Assembly (NCBI RefSeq): GCF_900091585.1
Contig: NZ_FMHT01000003.1
Location: 868,001 to 932,000, forward strand
Source: Micromonospora nigra
GTDB taxonomy: Bacteria; Actinomycetota; Actinomycetes; Mycobacteriales; Micromonosporaceae
Reading direction: 5' to 3'
Length of the DNA stretch: 64,000 nt
Under the pieces are notes generated by a model. It worked only from the letters and a program-made list of their open reading frames with translations. It was not told the origin of the DNA and did not search any database. The position numbers and the translations under genes were made by a program. This document shows, one piece after another, positions 61,540 to 64,000 of this stretch (position 1 is its first letter; every line of letters starts with the position of its first letter).

Positions 61540-63183
61540 ATGTCCAACTACCTAACTGAGAACAACGCCGAAGGGTCGCAGGTGGCGCCGAAGCGGCGCC
61601 GCAGGCTCTGGCTCGCCAGCGGTGTCGCCGGGCTCACCGGCGTGGTCAGCATCGCCGCCGTCGGAATCGCCACCGGTGCCGGCGCGGTCGGCAGCGAAAG
61701 CCTCCGCTGGTCCACCGCGCAGCAGGTCAGCAAGGACGGGGACCTGGGCGCGGAGGGCAGTGAAGGCGCGAAGGACCACAAGGGCAAGGGTGACCGCGCC
61801 GGGGACCACCGCGGCCGGTACGACGACACCAAGGACCACGGGAAGGAGGTGCCCTGCGACTCCGACAAGCTGATCCAGGCGATGGTCTTCGCCAACGAGA
61901 ACCACGGCGGAGTGTTGCACCTGGCCAAGGGCTGCACCTACAAGCTGACCCGGTCCGACGCCCTCGGCAACGGCCTGCCGGTGGTCGAGGAGCACGTCGT
62001 CCTCAAGGGACACGACACCAAGATCGTCCGGGACGCGACAGCCGACCGGTTCCGGATCCTCAACGTCGGTCGCGGCGGGCACCTCACCGTCAAGGGCCTG
62101 ACCATCAAGGGCGGACAGACCGTCGAAGTACCGGTCAACGGCGACACGCCGGAGGCGGTGTGGTCGCGGTTCTCGAACTCGGCCGAGGCGACTCGGGCGG
62201 CCGAGGCGGGCAAGCCGTACCTGCCGCTGCTCCAGGCCGAGCCGAAGGGGGCCGCGCTCAAGGCCGCCCAGGCCAAGGGTGAGGTTTCGCCTCTGGCCGA
62301 GCCGGAGCCCAACGACGGAGCGGGCGTGCTCGTCCAGCCGGGCGGCTCGGCGACGTTCGAGGAGACGCACATCGTCGGCAACCAGGCTGGTGGCGTCGGG
62401 GGCGGCCTGGCGAACTTCGGCAAGGCCAGCCTCCACCACACCACGGTCGCCGACAACACCGCCTTCTTCTACGGCGGCGGCATCTTCAACGCCGGCGTCC
62501 TGCGGGTGAGCAAGTCGAAGATCCACAACAACGACGCCATCATCGGCGGCGGCGGCATCGCCAACGGCGCGGCGTTCATCTTCCGTGATGACGTCGACGG
62601 CGGCACCGTGTCGATCGAGAAGACCGAGATCGTCGGCAACGAGGTCCTCGGCTTCGGCGGTGGCCTGCTCGACATCGAGGGCAACACCACCGTCGCGTAC
62701 TCGAAGATCACCGACAACATGGCCGTCCTCGCGGGCGGCGGGGTGGCCGCGGCAGGCGACGACTCCACCATCGAGTTGTCGCACGTCGAGGTCGCCAGGA
62801 ACACGACGGTGGGTGTCGGCGGCGGCATCGCGCTGGCCTTCGGCGCGATCGCCAACATCGAACACAGCAAGGTCGACGACAACAAGGCCGGCTTCTTCGG
62901 GGCCGGTGTGTTCAACGGCACCGGCGCGGCCACCTTCCGGCACAGCCAGATCAACGGCAACCGGGCCGTCGGCCCGCTGGGCAGCGGCGGCGGCATCTTC
63001 AACGTCTTCGGCGAGATCGACCTGCAGAAGACGAAGGTGGCGTACAACTTCGCCACCCTCCCGCCGGGCGGCGTGTTCAACTTCGGCGGGGTGGTCGACG
63101 TGGACGACAAGTCGGCCATCACCGCCAACAAGCCGACCAACTGCCAGGGAAGTCCCACCCCGGTTCCGAACTGCTTCGGCTGA
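61540..63183 (+). CDS. Surface/secreted beta-helix repeat protein, copy 2 (547 aa)
   Basis: Has the same layout as copy 1: membrane or signal segment (LWLASGVAGLTGVVSIAAVG), charged linker, conserved EVPCDSDKLIQAMVFANENH and then beta-helix repeats ending in PTNCQGSPTPVPNCFG. It lacks the long Lys-rich insert. ATG at 61540 is chosen by comparison with copy 1 over GTG at 61498. The pair looks like a tandem duplication including its leader. Confidence 0.75.
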   Translation: MSNYLTENNAEGSQVAPKRRRRLWLASGVAGLTGVVSIAAVGIATGAGAVGSESLRWSTAQQVSKDGDLGAEGSEGAKDHKGKGDRAGDHRGRYDDTKDHGKEVPCDSDKLIQAMVFANENHGGVLHLAKGCTYKLTRSDALGNGLPVVEEHVVLKGHDTKIVRDATADRFRILNVGRGGHLTVKGLTIKGGQTVEVPVNGDTPEAVWSRFSNSAEATRAAEAGKPYLPLLQAEPKGAALKAAQAKGEVSPLAEPEPNDGAGVLVQPGGSATFEETHIVGNQAGGVGGGLANFGKASLHHTTVADNTAFFYGGGIFNAGVLRVSKSKIHNNDAIIGGGGIANGAAFIFRDDVDGGTVSIEKTEIVGNEVLGFGGGLLDIEGNTTVAYSKITDNMAVLAGGGVAAAGDDSTIELSHVEVARNTTVGVGGGIALAFGAIANIEHSKVDDNKAGFFGAGVFNGTGAATFRHSQINGNRAVGPLGSGGGIFNVFGEIDLQKTKVAYNFATLPPGGVFNFGGVVDVDDKSAITANKPTNCQGSPTPVPNCFG

Positions 63184-63239
63184 TCACCTCCGGGTGACGG
63201 GCGGCCACCGGCCGCACGGAGCACACCGGTAACGGGGAC

Positions 63240-63269
63240 GGCCCCCTCCCGCCACGGCGGGAGGGGGCC
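63240..63269. terminator. Bidirectional terminator
   Basis: GGCCCCCTCCCGCC pairs perfectly with GGCGGGAGGGGGCC around a two-base loop: a 14-base stem in the gap between convergent genes. Confidence 0.8.
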
Positions 63270-63285
63270 GATCCGCGTTCCGGGG

Positions 63286-64000
63286 TCAGCGCTGCACGTA
63301 CACGGCGACGCTGCGGGCCGGCACGGTGAACGTGCCGCTCGTCCGGTCGAACGAGGCCGTACGCAGCACCGGGTCGGCGGAGTCCCGCAGCACCGGGTGC
63401 AGGGACACGTCCGCCCCCCGCAGCCCGGTGACCCGCTGCGTCGCCACCTGCGGGGTGCCGTTGAACACCACGGTCACCGACTTCCACCTCCCGCCGAGCC
63501 CCCGGGCGTCGAGGGTCATCGTCAACACCCCCGGGGTCTCGTCCACCCCGGAGAGCGGGAAGGCGACCCGCATCTGCACCTGTTCGGCGGTGGGCAGCCC
63601 GAACACCGGCGTGGAAGCCCGGACCTTGAGCAGCTCGGCGTACCGGGCGTCGGTCAGCTCGACCGCCGCGCAGTCCGGCACCAGCGTCGCGTCGGCCAGC
63701 AGCGGCCGGGCGTACGACCACTTGTCCTGGTTGTCCTGCGCCGGGGGCAGGCCGATGCCGAACCCGTTGCCCTGCGCGCAGTCCCAGCGGATCTGGTTGA
63801 ACCAGTCACCGGAGTTGTACGAGTTGCGGTCCAACGACTTCGACCGCAACCGCTCCGTGCCGGTGGTGACGAAGCCGGCGCCCTGGCCCATGACCACGGT
63901 GCTCAGGGCCAGCACCTGCATCCGGGCCCGATCGGTCACCGACGTGTCCTGCGGCAGCTTGTACGCCAGCGCGTCGAACAGGATCTCGTTGTCGTGCGCG
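63286..64000 (-). CDS. Pullulanase-type alpha-1,6-glucosidase, C-terminal part
   Basis: The frame enters from the right edge and stops at 63286, so about 237 residues are present. RSKSLDRNSYNSGDWFNQI is the conserved segment of pullulanase-type alpha-1,6-glucosidases (GH13). The rest is the C-terminal beta-sandwich, ending FTVPARSVAVYVQR. The catalytic domain is beyond the window. It cleaves alpha-1,6 bonds in pullulan or branched glucans. Confidence 0.85.
   Translation of the reverse strand, partial: AHDNEILFDALAYKLPQDTSVTDRARMQVLALSTVVMGQGAGFVTTGTERLRSKSLDRNSYNSGDWFNQIRWDCAQGNGFGIGLPPAQDNQDKWSYARPLLADATLVPDCAAVELTDARYAELLKVRASTPVFGLPTAEQVQMRVAFPLSGVDETPGVLTMTLDARGLGGRWKSVTVVFNGTPQVATQRVTGLRGADVSLHPVLRDSADPVLRTASFDRTSGTFTVPARSVAVYVQR

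Overview
The window is very GC-rich DNA with GTG and TTG starts, dense packing and many 4-base start/stop overlaps. It looks like a Micromonosporaceae chromosome, most likely Micromonospora or a close relative. The fabG-fabI-ferrochelatase order near a MoxR/DUF58/VWA operon, the N-acetylglucosamine transporter set and the divergent murD2/murL pair all fit an actinomycete. I see no tRNA, rRNA, CRISPR array or insertion sequence.

Layout, left to right. 1-6270: a truncated membrane gene, a MobA-like nucleotidyltransferase, and a minus-strand sulfur operon (CstR-type repressor, MBL-rhodanese protein, rhodanese-TM protein, a 27-residue ORF, SulP transporter, small beta-carbonic-anhydrase-like protein) with two CsoR/CstR-type operators. 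6302-8580: a stand-alone DNA polymerase I-like gene, then decayed fragments of an Rrf2 regulator, a sulfate-binding protein and a CysA-type ATPase. 8634-13719: a translationally coupled module of a 1076-residue double ATPase (AAA+ plus HerA/FtsK-like), a tandem winged-helix protein and a PD-(D/E)XK nuclease, led by a leaderless 20-residue ORF whose -10 box lies inside a perfect palindrome. I found no characterised system that matches it, so it is the best candidate here for an undescribed system. 13806-20086: N-acetylglucosamine/chitobiose import (NgcEFG-like ABC transporter, SIS protein, RpiR regulator, divergent GlcNAc kinase). 20169-26083: acyltransferase, the MurD2/MurL route to D-glutamate in peptidoglycan, and a secreted SGNH hydrolase.

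26274-39855 holds regulators (TPR plus C-terminal winged helix; PucR), a SpoU-type RNA methyltransferase, a class A penicillin-binding protein, a membrane protein, an SPFH/NfeD pair, a serine hydrolase, DUF3097, a hypothetical protein and a HAD phosphatase. 40017-47386 is the ferrochelatase-fabI-fabG block and the MoxR-DUF58-VWA operon. Between them sits a plus-strand insertion: two very small ORFs, one with its ribosome-binding site folded into a hairpin, and a thioredoxin-reductase-like gene behind two palindromes. 47626-53540 has a four-ORF chain ending in two bacterial-PH proteins, a PAP2-type enzyme, a thioesterase/MBL pair and a PfkB kinase. 54026-64000 has a secreted LPMO with CBM2, asparagine synthetase, an aminopeptidase P, tandem beta-helix surface proteins with duplicated leaders, and the 3' end of a pullulanase-type gene.

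Many genes have no Shine-Dalgarno sequence but carry a TANNNT box 5-7 bases before the start codon, so leaderless transcripts appear common. All functions are read from sequence motifs without database searches.
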